This document shows, in pieces, positions 54,430-63,043 of a stretch of 64,000 bases of DNA. Every line of letters begins with the position of its first letter. Position 1 is the first letter of the stretch. The position numbers were made by a program, and so were the translations under genes. The notes under the pieces were generated by a model. That model was not told where the DNA came from, did not search any database, and worked only from the letters and a program-made list of their open reading frames with translations. Origin of the DNA: Martelella alba (lineage in GTDB: Bacteria; Pseudomonadota; Gammaproteobacteria; Enterobacterales; Enterobacteriaceae); NCBI RefSeq assembly GCF_005217455.1, contig NZ_SZPQ01000016.1, positions 89,012 through 153,011 of the forward strand. Reading direction: 5' to 3'.

Positions 54430-54774
54430 TTACATAAGCAGAGCATGACCTGAGTAAGCTTTATCAGCCAGCACCGCATAACCACGACGCTTCATGTTGG
54501 CGTTCTGGCGCTGAATACCCATTCCGTCCAGAAGACTTAATGCGAACTGGCTTTCGTGAGCCTGCCCGGGACTCAGCACGATATTTAACGGGAGACCGCC
54601 TGCATCCGTCGCCAGATGGATTTTGGTGCCAAAACCACCGCGAAAGCGACCCAGCCCATTATCTCCGGCGATATCGGAATGTTTTTTTGCGCGCGCCGGC
54701 GGCGCACCTGAGAGCCCGGATATCGCTGCCATCCAGCACAGTAGCTGACCAGTCAACGAGGCCATTAGCATCAA
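54430..54774 (-). pseudogene. IS5-family transposase, second frame (C-terminally truncated)
   Basis: Reads DIAGDNGLGRFRGGFGTKIH, then LATDAGGLPLNIVLSPGQAH and ADKAYSGHALLM, the middle of an IS427-type DDE transposase. The normal C-terminal part with the catalytic Glu region (seen in the related copy at 63812-64000 as KKRNVVERCFAIFKEN) is missing; translation ends at the inverted repeat. It overlaps the first frame, as expected for frameshift-produced transposase. Confidence 0.8.
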
Positions 54775-55036
54775 GAGAAGGAAGTAACCTGTTGAAAATA
54801 ATGTTAATCACTCCCGACTTAGACCATCGGTTAAAGCGGTTATAAACGGTTTTCCATGGGCCGTATCGCTCAGGTAAATCACGCCATGTGGCACCAGGGC
54901 ACAGCACCCAGAACATGCCATTAATGATCATACGATGCTCAGCCCATGGGCGTCCTGCCCGTGGTCTTGCAGGTTGAGCGGGCAGTAAAGGCTGGATGAT
55001 ATTCCATGCTTCATCGGGAAGGTCGTAGCGAGCCAT
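54659..55036 (-). CDS. IS5-family transposase, first frame
   Basis: 125 residues; MARYDLPDEAWNIIQPLLP, FWVLCPGATWRDLPERYGPW, TVYNRFNRWSKSGV and ATVLDGSDIRAL are standard for the N-terminal (DUF4096) part and first Asp of IS427-group transposases. Complete by itself but dependent on the downstream frame, which is truncated here. Confidence 0.85.
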   Translation of the reverse strand: MARYDLPDEAWNIIQPLLPAQPARPRAGRPWAEHRMIINGMFWVLCPGATWRDLPERYGPWKTVYNRFNRWSKSGVINIIFNRLLPSLDANGLVDWSATVLDGSDIRALRCAAGARKKTFRYRRR

Positions 55037-55097
55037 AGTTCAGTATATTGTGGAGACAGACGGTTACTATAGCTCAGACGATTAAGGGACACGGCCT

Positions 55098-55217
55098 AAG
55101 CCGCAGCATGAAGGCAGCGACAGTTATTTCAAATTCAGCCGTGAGCTGGACGAGTTGGCGCGAGAGTGGAAGAAATATGCCATAAAAATATGGGTTCAAG
55201 AGGGCTACAGTGAATAA
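55098..55217 (+). pseudogene. C-terminal tail of an unknown gene cut by the IS element
   Basis: An open frame running out of the IS right end ends with DSYFKFSRELDELAREWKKY and IKIWVQEGYSE then a stop. Composition looks protein-like (amphipathic, charged). No start is present, so it is the 3' end of a gene whose front was lost. Family unknown. Confidence 0.45.
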
Positions 55218-55277
55218 TATAAAGCCGAAAGCGGACAGTACCATTAATTAGTAAGTTGGCGCAAAAGACAGAAAATA

Positions 55278-55508
55278 ATGAACAATATAGTGGATAGGCG
55301 CCGTTTTTTTCTTGATATGGCGGATAAAGGCACTTTAGCTGGTATTGGTATAGACAAGATCCTCAGCCATCTGCTGGCTGAAGATGATGATTATCCACGC
55401 CTTCCTGCTAAGAACTATTGCGGGGTAGTCAGGTTGCAATTCGAGATAAGGACGGAGAGGAGAGAGAGAAAATACGTGTTCGCCATCCCTGGGGACACGC
55501 TATTATGA
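55278..55508 (+). CDS. Small protein of unknown function, possibly truncated
   Basis: 76 residues beginning MNNIVDRRRFFLDMADKGTL and continuing GIDKILSHLLAEDDDYPRLP. The first 45 residues look genuine; the last 25 overlap the junction with the PQQ dehydrogenase fragment on the other strand and may be fusion sequence. It follows the cut coding tail and could be its small partner, such as an immunity protein; that is speculation. Confidence 0.4.
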   Translation: MNNIVDRRRFFLDMADKGTLAGIGIDKILSHLLAEDDDYPRLPAKNYCGVVRLQFEIRTERRERKYVFAIPGDTLL

Positions 55509-56262
55509 CCGGGGAAGGGAACGCCACTACCGTATCGCCTTCCTTGGTGCCCAGCGAGCCATGTCCGCTGGCGGCGATGACCACGTACTGCTTACCTTCG
55601 CTACCCATATAGGTGGCGAGTGTGGCTTGCGCGCCGGCGGACAGTTCGGCCTGCCACAGCAAACGGCCGGAGCTGCTATCATAAGAGCGGAAGAAATCAT
55701 AGGCGGTCGCCCCATGGAACACCAGATTCCCCTCGGTTATTAGCGGTCCGCCGCGAGCCACCATCCCCATGGGAAAGCCGATGGGGAAACGGCGGGGCAG
55801 GAAGGCCGTATCCAGATTCTTAATGGTGCCGACCCGACGCAGCCGTTCGGTTTTACCGGTTTTCAAATCCACGCCGACTAAACGTCCCCACGGCGGCGCG
55901 ATGCAAGGGATGCCGAGGGACGAAGCGAATTGCTGGATATGAATGGCGTAATCCCCCAGAAAATTTTCATTCCAGTAGGGCTGGCCGTCCTTGGTGAACA
56001 GGCGCTTCATTTCGGTATCGGCGCCGCGTTTGATGAGATTATAGCGATAAGCCAGCCGTACCGGCGAGGCCACGAGGATTTGGCGCTGCGGATCGACGGC
56101 CACCGGGCCCCAGTTGAATACGCCGATATTGCCGGGGAAGATTATCGAGCCTTTTTCGGTGGATGGCGTCCAGGGATTGCCGTCATAGCGCAGGGATTTG
56201 AAATCGATGCGACAGGCGATTAGATCAAAGGGAGTTACGCCCCACATGAATTTTTCCGTCAG
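55429..56262 (-). pseudogene. PQQ-dependent (glucose/quinate) dehydrogenase, C-terminal fragment
   Basis: The frame encodes KFMWGVTPFDLIACRI, then GNIGVFNWGPVAVDPQRQ, GIPCIAPPWGRLVGVDLKTG, RFPIGFPMGMVARGGPLIT and GSEGKQYVVIAASGHGSLGT, all typical of the last third of membrane-bound PQQ sugar/polyol dehydrogenases such as Gcd. An in-frame stop precedes LTEKFMWG, so the N-terminal two thirds are gone. The family normally ends soon after GDTVVAF; here the frame runs on into unrelated sequence, so the 3' end is also damaged. Non-functional. Confidence 0.85.
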
Positions 56263-56601
56263 CGGCTACGGCAGGAAATCGCCCGCTCCCCCAAGCGGCC
56301 ATCACTGCCCTTACACTTTGTGTGCCAGGCATAAAAATCTATCTATGTCAAATCCTGCTTAAAATGACCTCACAAACGGGTAAACGGCAATATCTAACGT
56401 CGGTCACACTGCTGTGACCAACGGCTGCATTGCTGATAAACCGGTACTGACGTACTAAACGGAAGACGGCTGGCTAGAAGCCGATAGTGATATAGCCGAA
56501 AAAGTTTTACATATGAATAAACTGAACGCAAAAAATCCCGACGCTTCAGTTCCGAGCACGAGGATAAACGAGGCACGCTGTTACACAGTCATATCATAAG
56601 T
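56263..56601. other. Intergenic DNA without recognised genes
   Basis: Low-complexity, AT-rich from 56330; only a 60-residue minus-strand frame with no motif. No feature recognised. Confidence 0.35.
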
Positions 56602-56711
56602 TGTCGGCTAAACGGTATTGATCCGAAAAGCTGCCATCACGATGTACTTGGCGTCGTTGCCGACTGAGCGATGAACTGCTGCCATGGAGGATCATCCTGT
56701 CGATTGAATAA
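56602..56711 (+). pseudogene. IS66-family transposase C-terminal remnant
   Basis: In one frame CRLNGIDPKSCHHDVLGVVAD then a stop, and in the next frame DELLPWRIILSIE then a stop. This matches the conserved C-terminus of IS66 TnpC (KLNGIDP, VL--IADWP, ELLPW) with a small deletion or frameshift between. Only the tail remains. Confidence 0.6.
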
Positions 56712-56866
56712 CTGGCGTCCATCAATATGGCTCCCGACATACGCTCATATATCATGAAAAAATCATAAAATTCAACTAATTAAATTGGTGATTTTTTTAA
56801 ATACCTCTTTGGGGTTGATCCTGAACATCTATGCGGAGTAGTATGCATGATAAATAATTACTGAAA

Positions 56867-56890
56867 CTTAGTTCCTTATAAGGAACTAAG
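56867..56890. promoter_or_regulatory. Perfect 24-bp palindrome upstream of the polyol-island operon
   Basis: CTTAGTTCCTTA followed by its exact inverse TAAGGAACTAAG, centred 27 bases before the first start codon and ending next to the ribosome site. Without a T-run it is more likely an operator than a terminator. The IclR-family gene at the other end of the cluster is the natural candidate binder. Confidence 0.65.
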
Positions 56891-56905
56891 CAAAAGGAGA
56901 GAGTG

Positions 56906-57745
56906 ATGAGAATAGGCACCAACACGGCGATTTTTGATGGGTACAGTTTGGATGAAACTTTCTCTGCGATAAAAAGTGCAGGGATCAATGTTATCGAGCT
57001 GGCCTATAACGAAGGATACGTCGGCAACTTGACCCCTGACCTTTTCAGTGAAAAAAATGCAAGACATGTCATAGAGTTACTTGGAAAACATGCGTTAGAA
57101 ACACATGCTTTTGGTTGCACTATGAATTTGGCCAAGGAAAATGCCGTAGCCGAATTTACGATGCGAATTCAATTCGCGCATGCCATCGGCGCCAAATATC
57201 TCAATGCCTGTGTTGGTAATAAAGAAAACAGAGAGCGCATTCTAAAAAATCTTCATACGCTGGCACCCATCGCAGAAGATAATGGCTGCATTATTTGTAT
57301 TGAAAATGGCGGTGATAAAAATTTTGATCTTGTTGCCACAGCGGAAGATGCGATGGATATTCTGGAGAGTGCCCATAGTAAGGCGGTTGCAATTAATCTT
57401 GATCCAGGCAACATTGTGTCTATGCGGCCGGGTGTTCAATACATGGACGAGGCAAAAAGATTTTTTCCTTTTGCTCTCCACTGCCATATAAAGGATGTTA
57501 TTTTAGCAAAAGATAATTATTTTTTTAAAGAAATCGGTAGCGGTATTTTAGATTATTCCCACTTAATCAATCATGCCATTAAAAATGATATTCCTTGCAA
57601 CTTTGAGATCCCACTGCGTATGCACAGATTGCATGATGCAACGCCTGTCCGTAGTGAAACGCCGGCATCACTGGCATCCGGTATCGAAACGCTAAAACTA
57701 TCGAAAAAATTCATTACGGAAAAATTCGGTAATACTTTATTTTAA
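56906..57745 (+). CDS. Sugar-phosphate isomerase/epimerase-like TIM-barrel protein
   Basis: 279 residues of the xylose-isomerase-like/AP-endonuclease-2 fold. Visible metal-site candidates: Glu in IELAYNEG, His in ETHAFG, Glu in CIENGGD, Asp/His in INLDPGN, HCHIKD and the last Glu in NFEIP. Substrate unknown; relatives epimerise or isomerise ketoses, inosose or hydroxypyruvate. A GTG at 56903 and the ATG at 56906 are both possible; AGGAG is six bases before the ATG. First gene of an AT-rich cluster with a second isomerase, transporters and a dehydrogenase. Confidence 0.85.
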   Translation: MRIGTNTAIFDGYSLDETFSAIKSAGINVIELAYNEGYVGNLTPDLFSEKNARHVIELLGKHALETHAFGCTMNLAKENAVAEFTMRIQFAHAIGAKYLNACVGNKENRERILKNLHTLAPIAEDNGCIICIENGGDKNFDLVATAEDAMDILESAHSKAVAINLDPGNIVSMRPGVQYMDEAKRFFPFALHCHIKDVILAKDNYFFKEIGSGILDYSHLINHAIKNDIPCNFEIPLRMHRLHDATPVRSETPASLASGIETLKLSKKFITEKFGNTLF

Positions 57746-57764
57746 TCAATAAAAGGAAATCAAT

Positions 57765-58541
57765 ATGATTCGCTTAGCTGCCAATCTCACCATGCTATAT
57801 GAAGAATATGACTTTTTTGATCGTTTCAATAAAGCCGCGGAAGATGGATTCAAAGCAGTCGAATTTTTCTTTCCCTATGGACTAGACGCAGAGAAGATAA
57901 ATTCTCTCATCCAGAAGAATCAGCAGGAATTGGTACTATTCAATATGCCGCTAGGTGATTGGGATGCGGGCGATCGCGGTTTCGCCGCGCAGCCAGCACG
58001 TAAAGAAGAATTTCGCGGCGCCATTGAACAGGCCGTTAAATACGGTAGACTATTGCAACCGCCAAGAATCAACTGTCCTTCTGGCCCAAGTGAAGATAAT
58101 GCTGCTTCCTGGAGTACTTTGAAAGAAAATTTCGAAATGGCGGCTGAGTCATTGAAAGGTATTGGTATAAAACTCGTCGTGGAACCCATCAATCACAACG
58201 ATGTGCCGCATGCATTAATCTCCAATGTGGCGCAAGCTGTGAAATTTTTTGATTCTATGCAAACAGACAATATATTTGTTCAATACGATCTATACCACTC
58301 TATTCGAGCCGGAGAAGATCCATACGCAGTCCTCAAAAGCCACATTGACCGCATTGACCATATTCAGATCGCAGATGTCCCCGGCAGACACCAGATAGGT
58401 ACCGGGGCCGTTGACTTCGAGAAGTTCTTCGGACTATTAGATAATCTGGGATATCAAGGCTGGATAAGCCTTGAATACCATCCTGAAGGAAATACATCAG
58501 ATAGTTTTCAAAAAATCAGAAAGCTAGGGTTGCTCTCATAA
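57765..58541 (+). CDS. Hydroxypyruvate isomerase family protein (Hyi/OtnI-like)
   Basis: 258 residues. MIRLAANLTMLYEEYDFFDRF, GFKAVEFFFPY, LVLFNMPLGDWDAGDRG, LVVEPINHNDVPHALI, VQYDLYHSI, HIQIADVPGRHQIGTG and GWISLEYHPEG follow the Hyi/OtnI family in order, with the metal ligands Glu, Asp, His, Glu kept. Known members convert hydroxypyruvate to tartronate semialdehyde or isomerise 2-oxo-tetronate. Nineteen bases after the preceding gene, so cotranscribed. Confidence 0.9.
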   Translation: MIRLAANLTMLYEEYDFFDRFNKAAEDGFKAVEFFFPYGLDAEKINSLIQKNQQELVLFNMPLGDWDAGDRGFAAQPARKEEFRGAIEQAVKYGRLLQPPRINCPSGPSEDNAASWSTLKENFEMAAESLKGIGIKLVVEPINHNDVPHALISNVAQAVKFFDSMQTDNIFVQYDLYHSIRAGEDPYAVLKSHIDRIDHIQIADVPGRHQIGTGAVDFEKFFGLLDNLGYQGWISLEYHPEGNTSDSFQKIRKLGLLS

Positions 58542-58548
58542 AGTCATC

Positions 58549-58582
58549 AAGGATGTAGTACATCTACATCCTTTCATTTATT
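58549..58582 (+). terminator. Stem-loop after the isomerase gene
   Basis: AAGGATGTAG (58549-58558) pairs with CTACATCCTT (58564-58573), 5-base loop, followed by a T-rich tract broken by CA. It may be a partial terminator that lowers transporter expression. Confidence 0.6.
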
Positions 58583-58605
58583 TTTTATCTTTGTAGAGGT
58601 ATACA

Positions 58606-59514
58606 ATGTCTACTAAAGACACAATATTAGCATTATGTGTCATTCTTGTATGGGGACTTAATTTCGTTGTGATAAAGGTCGGTGTAACTGGGATGCCGCC
58701 TTTTCTACTTGCCGGTATCAGGTTTGTATTGATTTCGTTCCCTTTAGTGTTGTTTGTAAAACCACCCAAAGTTGATCTAAAATTATTGATTCTTTATGGT
58801 ATGTCAATCAGTTTTGGTCAATTTGCCCTTTTGTTCCTTGCCATCAAACTTGGCATGCCATCCGGGATTGCGTCGCTGGTTGTGCAGGCGCAAGCATTTT
58901 TCACAATTCTGCTGGGTAAATCTCTTGGTGAGAAAATAAAATGGTTTAATACTATCGGAATGATCGTGGCCGTCATTGGCATGTATGTCGTAGGCACAGG
59001 TGTCAAAAATATTGATACGCACGGATTAAACCTCACAACCATGCTATTAACATTAGGGGCAGCGCTCTGCTGGGGTATCGGTAACATTACCAATAAATTA
59101 ATCATGAAAGACGGGGCCAAGGTAAATGGATTGTCGCTGGTCGTGTGGGGGGCATTGGTGCCTATCATTCCTTTCTTTTTATGTTCTTTTATCTTCGAAG
59201 GCACTGACAATATTATTTTTAGCCTTAAAAATATTAACGGCTCAACGATATTTTCTATTGTTTATTTGTCGTTTATTGCTTCTATCGTCGGCTTTGTACT
59301 ATGGAGCAATTTGATGAGTAGATATGAGTCTTCCAAAGTTGCGCCACTCACATTAGTAGTACCGATTATTGGAATGATCAGTTCTTATTTTATCCTCGGG
59401 GAAACGGTCACAGGAAAACAGATCGTGGGTGCAACAATTGTTATTATAGCTTTACTGATAAATAATTTTGGGGGGAAATTTTTAGTATTGATATCCGAAA
59501 AACATCATGCGTAA
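58606..59514 (+). CDS. EamA-family metabolite transporter
   Basis: 302-residue DMT-superfamily inner-membrane protein, ten helices in two EamA halves. LCVILVWGLNFVVIKVG, MPPFLLAGIRFVLISFPL, GMPSGIASLVVQAQAFFTILLG and SSKVAPLTLVVPIIGM resemble E. coli EamA, which exports cysteine and O-acetylserine pathway metabolites. In this cluster it might instead move a sugar acid or polyol. AT-rich like its neighbours. An intergenic stem-loop precedes it. Confidence 0.88.
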   Translation: MSTKDTILALCVILVWGLNFVVIKVGVTGMPPFLLAGIRFVLISFPLVLFVKPPKVDLKLLILYGMSISFGQFALLFLAIKLGMPSGIASLVVQAQAFFTILLGKSLGEKIKWFNTIGMIVAVIGMYVVGTGVKNIDTHGLNLTTMLLTLGAALCWGIGNITNKLIMKDGAKVNGLSLVVWGALVPIIPFFLCSFIFEGTDNIIFSLKNINGSTIFSIVYLSFIASIVGFVLWSNLMSRYESSKVAPLTLVVPIIGMISSYFILGETVTGKQIVGATIVIIALLINNFGGKFLVLISEKHHA

Positions 59515-59694
59515 CAATATATTTACCGGTATTGCATTCTTCAGGTAATAACGAAGTCGCAAGAATAAACGCACTTGTAAAAGCAGTGCGTTCTGATTCA
59601 CCCTTTACAATATATAATGCAACAGATGAATTATGACCTTGATATGCTGGCATTCGATATGCAATACAGAAGATAAGTAAGCAAAGGTAAGATT
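59515..59694. other. Intergenic region with a stem-loop
   Basis: AACGCACT (59568-59575) and AGTGCGTT (59585-59592) form an 8-bp stem with no T-run. Otherwise AT-rich, presumably containing the promoter or ribosome site of the channel gene. Confidence 0.4.
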
Positions 59695-60483
59695 ATGATC
59701 ATGAGCAAGGAATATCTCTTCGAAATGTTTGGAACCTTTTTTTTTACATTGATTGGTACCGGATGTGTTGCAGCCAATGTACTCACCAATGGCCATTTTG
59801 GTCAAAGCGAAATGGCGTTCTGTTGGGGGTCTGCCGTCGCTATTGCCATTTATTTATGTTCCTCATCATCAGACTGTCACTTTAATCCAGCTTTTACCAT
59901 TGCCTCTTATTTATTTATGGGTTTTAAAAAAGAGAAAGTTATCCCCTATATTACTTGGCAGTTTGTTGGTGGTGGCATTTCAGCGTTAATTATCTACCTG
60001 GCTTATCGTAATCTCATAAAAAATTATATAGGCACGCCAATACACGCCTTTGATTTTCTCACCAGCAGTACATTACAGGGAATGCGTGTAGCAAGGATTT
60101 TCTCCACCTACCCCTATCCAGGGGTGGGTTATTTTAATGCCTTTTTGGTAGAATTCTTTATTACTGGATTGCTTTTCTTTTGTGCCAATAAAATAAACTA
60201 TAATCAAAACATCCATACATTACTTAAACCCGCTCTCATTGGATTTGTTATTTTTCTGATTGGCTCTTCATTTGGCCCGCTCACGGCATACGCAATGAAT
60301 CCCGCAAGAGATCTCTTACCTAAAGTTTTTCTTTATTTATTAGGTTATGGCACTACCGTCCTCACTGGGGGATTTTTTCTACCTTATATCTTCGTTCCTA
60401 TTATTGGTCCTTTACTCGGCTCATTGGCGGGAGCAATGATATTTATCAAATCGCAAAAAACCGCTCAATCTCTCAGTTTATGA
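59695..60483 (+). CDS. MIP-family channel, glycerol-facilitator-like
   Basis: 262-residue aquaporin-fold protein with six helices and two NPA boxes, HFNPAFT and AMNPARD. The Asp after NPAR marks glycerol facilitators as opposed to water channels, so it probably passes small polyols. Two ATGs (59695, 59701) are possible. Followed by a glycerol-dehydrogenase-like gene, which supports uptake of a polyol or dihydroxyacetone-type compound. Confidence 0.9.
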   Translation: MIMSKEYLFEMFGTFFFTLIGTGCVAANVLTNGHFGQSEMAFCWGSAVAIAIYLCSSSSDCHFNPAFTIASYLFMGFKKEKVIPYITWQFVGGGISALIIYLAYRNLIKNYIGTPIHAFDFLTSSTLQGMRVARIFSTYPYPGVGYFNAFLVEFFITGLLFFCANKINYNQNIHTLLKPALIGFVIFLIGSSFGPLTAYAMNPARDLLPKVFLYLLGYGTTVLTGGFFLPYIFVPIIGPLLGSLAGAMIFIKSQKTAQSLSL

Positions 60484-60516
60484 TGCGACTTTAACTATAT
60501 ATCACGGAGATTTATC

Positions 60517-61620
60517 ATGACAAATGTAAAACCACGCTCTATTATGTCGCCTGGTAAATACATCGGCGGCAGAAATGTCCTTGCGGATATAAATAAGCAT
60601 GTTAGCTATTTAGGTGATTCCGCCTTTGTGATCTGCGACAGTTTTATCTTCAATAATATTAGTGCCATTTTCACAAAAATCAGTAATTATGCCAATTTTG
60701 ACCTGACTGCGTTTTCAGGGGAGTGTTCGTATCAAGAAATAGACCGCTTAACCGCCGTGGCTAAAGACAAAAGCTATGATATGGTCATTGGGATAGGTGG
60801 CGGCAAAACACTCGATACCGCTAAAATGGTCGCTTTTTCCCTGCACTTGCCCATCGTCATTTGTCCTACGATTGCATCCACCGATGCGCCCTGTATCGCC
60901 TTATCCGTGCTGTATAAAGAAACTGGCGAGTTTGAACGATTGCATTATCTACCGAAAAATCCAGATATGGTGCTGGTCGATCTTGGCATCATAGCCAACG
61001 CGCCTATGCGATTTTTTTCCGCAGGTATCGGCGATGCATTAGCAACCTACTTTGAAGCCAGAGCATGCCATGACATTGATGCTATCAATCAATCCGGATA
61101 CCGGCAATGCACTGTCGCCTATCACGTTTCCACGATCTGTTATGACGTGATTAAAAAAAATATTGATGAGGCTATGCTCTCAATCGAGCTGCATATCATC
61201 ACACCGGCATTTGAAGAAATGGTCGATGCGCTGATTTACCTGAGTGGTATCGGCGCTGAATCCTGTGGTGTCGCGATGGCACACGCCATATGCAATGGTA
61301 TGTCAGTTATTGAGCTCTTACACAAACGCCAGCACGGTGAAAAAGTTGCCTTTGGACTCCTTGTGCAACTGATTTTAGAGCATGGTCCTAAAGAAGAGCT
61401 TTTAACCGTTATAAGCCTCATGAAAAAAGCCCGATTACCCATGACATTCGCCTCGCTTGGTGCCGCGGAGATCGAGCCGTTCGCATGGAGAAACGTGGCC
61501 GAGAAAGCATGTCAGGAGAATGAGTCATCGCATAATATGCCGAAACGGTTTGATGCCAATGAAGTGTATGAGGCAATTTTAGCAGCCGATGCACTGGGTA
61601 CCCAGTATGAGAAACAGTAA
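60517..61620 (+). CDS. Glycerol dehydrogenase-like Fe/Zn alcohol dehydrogenase
   Basis: 367 residues of the group III metal-dependent dehydrogenases. NAD binding GIGGGKTLDTAKMVA, substrate loop CPTIASTDAPCIALSVLY, metal ligands Asp in AGIGDALATYFEA and His in AMAHAICNGM and RQHGEKVAFG. Close in layout to GldA, which oxidises glycerol to dihydroxyacetone; a related polyol is possible. Last gene of the plus-strand cluster; convergent with the IclR gene. Confidence 0.9.
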   Translation: MTNVKPRSIMSPGKYIGGRNVLADINKHVSYLGDSAFVICDSFIFNNISAIFTKISNYANFDLTAFSGECSYQEIDRLTAVAKDKSYDMVIGIGGGKTLDTAKMVAFSLHLPIVICPTIASTDAPCIALSVLYKETGEFERLHYLPKNPDMVLVDLGIIANAPMRFFSAGIGDALATYFEARACHDIDAINQSGYRQCTVAYHVSTICYDVIKKNIDEAMLSIELHIITPAFEEMVDALIYLSGIGAESCGVAMAHAICNGMSVIELLHKRQHGEKVAFGLLVQLILEHGPKEELLTVISLMKKARLPMTFASLGAAEIEPFAWRNVAEKACQENESSHNMPKRFDANEVYEAILAADALGTQYEKQ

Positions 61621-61671
61621 CATATGAGACACAGTGCACCTGTCTCTTCATGCCCGATGGTAGTAAATGTT

Positions 61672-62418
61672 TTATAAAGACCTGGTGATGCTTTCCGATG
61701 TGGCAATCAGCTTTCGGGCCAAGTCTTCAAAGGCCTCATCTGGGATCTGGAAATTCACGCCGGAGGCGCTAATGGCGGCGATTACGCGGTGGTTGAGATC
61801 AAAGACCGGCGCGGCAATACATTTTGCGCCTCGGCAATCCTCTTCGTTATCGACACACCAACCCTGACATCTAATGTGGTTCAATTCTGCGAAAAGCGCA
61901 TCTCTATTGGTAATTGTCGTCTCAGTGAACTTTTCCAAGACCTTATCAGGTGGTATCAAGTTTTCCACCTCACTTTGGCTCATCCACGCCATTAATATCT
62001 TGCCCAACCCCGTGCTGTGCAGAGAGAGTTTTTTACCCTCATAGCTTCTGACGATAATAGATTCACTACTTTCTAATTTCATCAGATAAATAGGAGTATG
62101 ATCACGCATAATGCCAAGATGGCATGTTAACCCTGTTTCATCACGTAACTTGGTCAATATGGGTGCTGCAATTTTCCGCAAATCAAAATAATCTAATGCT
62201 GATTTACTGTAATCACAAAATTTTAGGCCAAGAAAATATTTATCGCCGTGGCAATATAAAAAATTATTTGTTTGCATGCTGCTTAATATCTTTGATAAAC
62301 TACTTTTCGGGAGTCCTGTACCCTTCTGAATGTCGGTAAAAGACCCGCCTTCTTTTTCAAGCAAAAAATCACATATTAGTGAAAATTTATCGATGGCAGG
62401 CACTTGAGTAGAGGACAT
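61672..62418 (-). CDS. IclR-family transcriptional regulator
   Basis: 248 residues: N-terminal winged HTH (residues 10-70; GSFTDIQKGTGLPKSSLSKIL) and C-terminal IclR effector domain (LGLKFCDYS, GLTCHLGIMRDHTPIYL, LSLHSTGLGKILMAWM, DNEEDCRGAKCIAAPVFD). Local regulator of the polyol cluster by position. The perfect palindrome at 56867-56890 is a likely target. Overall base composition matches the island, so it probably moved with the genes. Confidence 0.9.
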   Translation of the reverse strand: MSSTQVPAIDKFSLICDFLLEKEGGSFTDIQKGTGLPKSSLSKILSSMQTNNFLYCHGDKYFLGLKFCDYSKSALDYFDLRKIAAPILTKLRDETGLTCHLGIMRDHTPIYLMKLESSESIIVRSYEGKKLSLHSTGLGKILMAWMSQSEVENLIPPDKVLEKFTETTITNRDALFAELNHIRCQGWCVDNEEDCRGAKCIAAPVFDLNHRVIAAISASGVNFQIPDEAFEDLARKLIATSESITRSL

Positions 62419-62680
62419 TTAACGATACCTTATATGAAATATAGTGTTCTATTCTTCCTATTTTCTCTTATATTATAAGTGATTTATACCTTTTTTTAAA
62501 GTGATATTTTCATGGTAGCGCTACGCTTAAAGCGATTCGCCGCTATATCGAATGAATAAAAATTTTCAGAGAGAAATGATGCTAACCTTGTCGGTTAGCT
62601 GAACTACCGAACTCACGGCTAAATAGCTATATGGACACCGACCTAATGCAAGCGTTGGCGTTATTTTTTTACTGACTGAG
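62419..62680. other. Intergenic region upstream of the IclR gene
   Basis: AT-rich to about 62510, presumably the IclR promoter, then mixed sequence up to the IS remnant. No gene seen. Confidence 0.4.
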
Positions 62681-62681
62681 T

Positions 62682-62975
62682 TGGCCCCTTTATTTCCATA
62701 CACCTTTTATCACTTAACCCGTAACTGGTTCATCACCTCAGATATTCCAGAGGCAAGCGGTATCCCAGTGCACTGTGCTGATGCCATTCGTTATAGTGCT
62801 CGAAGAACTTCGCAAGGTTCTTTACTGCCGTTAACCCGTCGGGTTTAGGCATGAAACTGATATAGTCGAGCTTCATCATTTTCACGAAGCTCTCGGCCAT
62901 TCCATTGTTTTCTGGGCTGCTTTTCGCCCTGTTCCTTGGCTCAAGTCCAACCATCCAGGCGAACCCATTAGTCTA
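62682..62975 (-). pseudogene. IS2-like (IS3 family) transposase C-terminal remnant
   Basis: The frame reads [20 protein letters not shown], then [20 protein letters not shown] and [24 protein letters not shown] sequence, very close to the end of IS2 OrfB, including the DDE Glu in NGMAESFVK. It stops at EYLR; the rest (NGLSDKRCMEI-like) continues in another frame, so there is a frameshift near 62728. GGCCCCTTTATTTCC at about 62685 looks like the IS end. The upstream part of the element is missing. Confidence 0.8.
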
Positions 62976-63043
62976 AAAAGCAGTATTAAGACTACCACCT
63001 ACTCATGTCTTCCTTTCCGGGTTCTGCCGTGAGTTGTTGACAC

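Larger units (their letters stand above)
54415..55096 (-). mobile_element. IS5-family (IS427-like) element, internally deleted
   Basis: Bounded by imperfect 16-base inverted repeats, GGCTGTGTCCCTTAAT (54415-54430) and its partner at 55081-55096 (ends in GGGACACGGCC), flanked by TA on both sides, a plausible target duplication. At 682 bp it is shorter than typical two-frame IS5 elements of about 800 bp. The second transposase frame stops at the left inverted repeat and lacks its C-terminal third, so the element is probably not autonomous. Confidence 0.85.

Noticed and set aside
55097..55270. Possible continuation of the CRISPR array to the right of the IS
   Set aside because: The sequence that would rejoin after removing the IS gives no repeat at the expected place; it reads as a coding tail instead.
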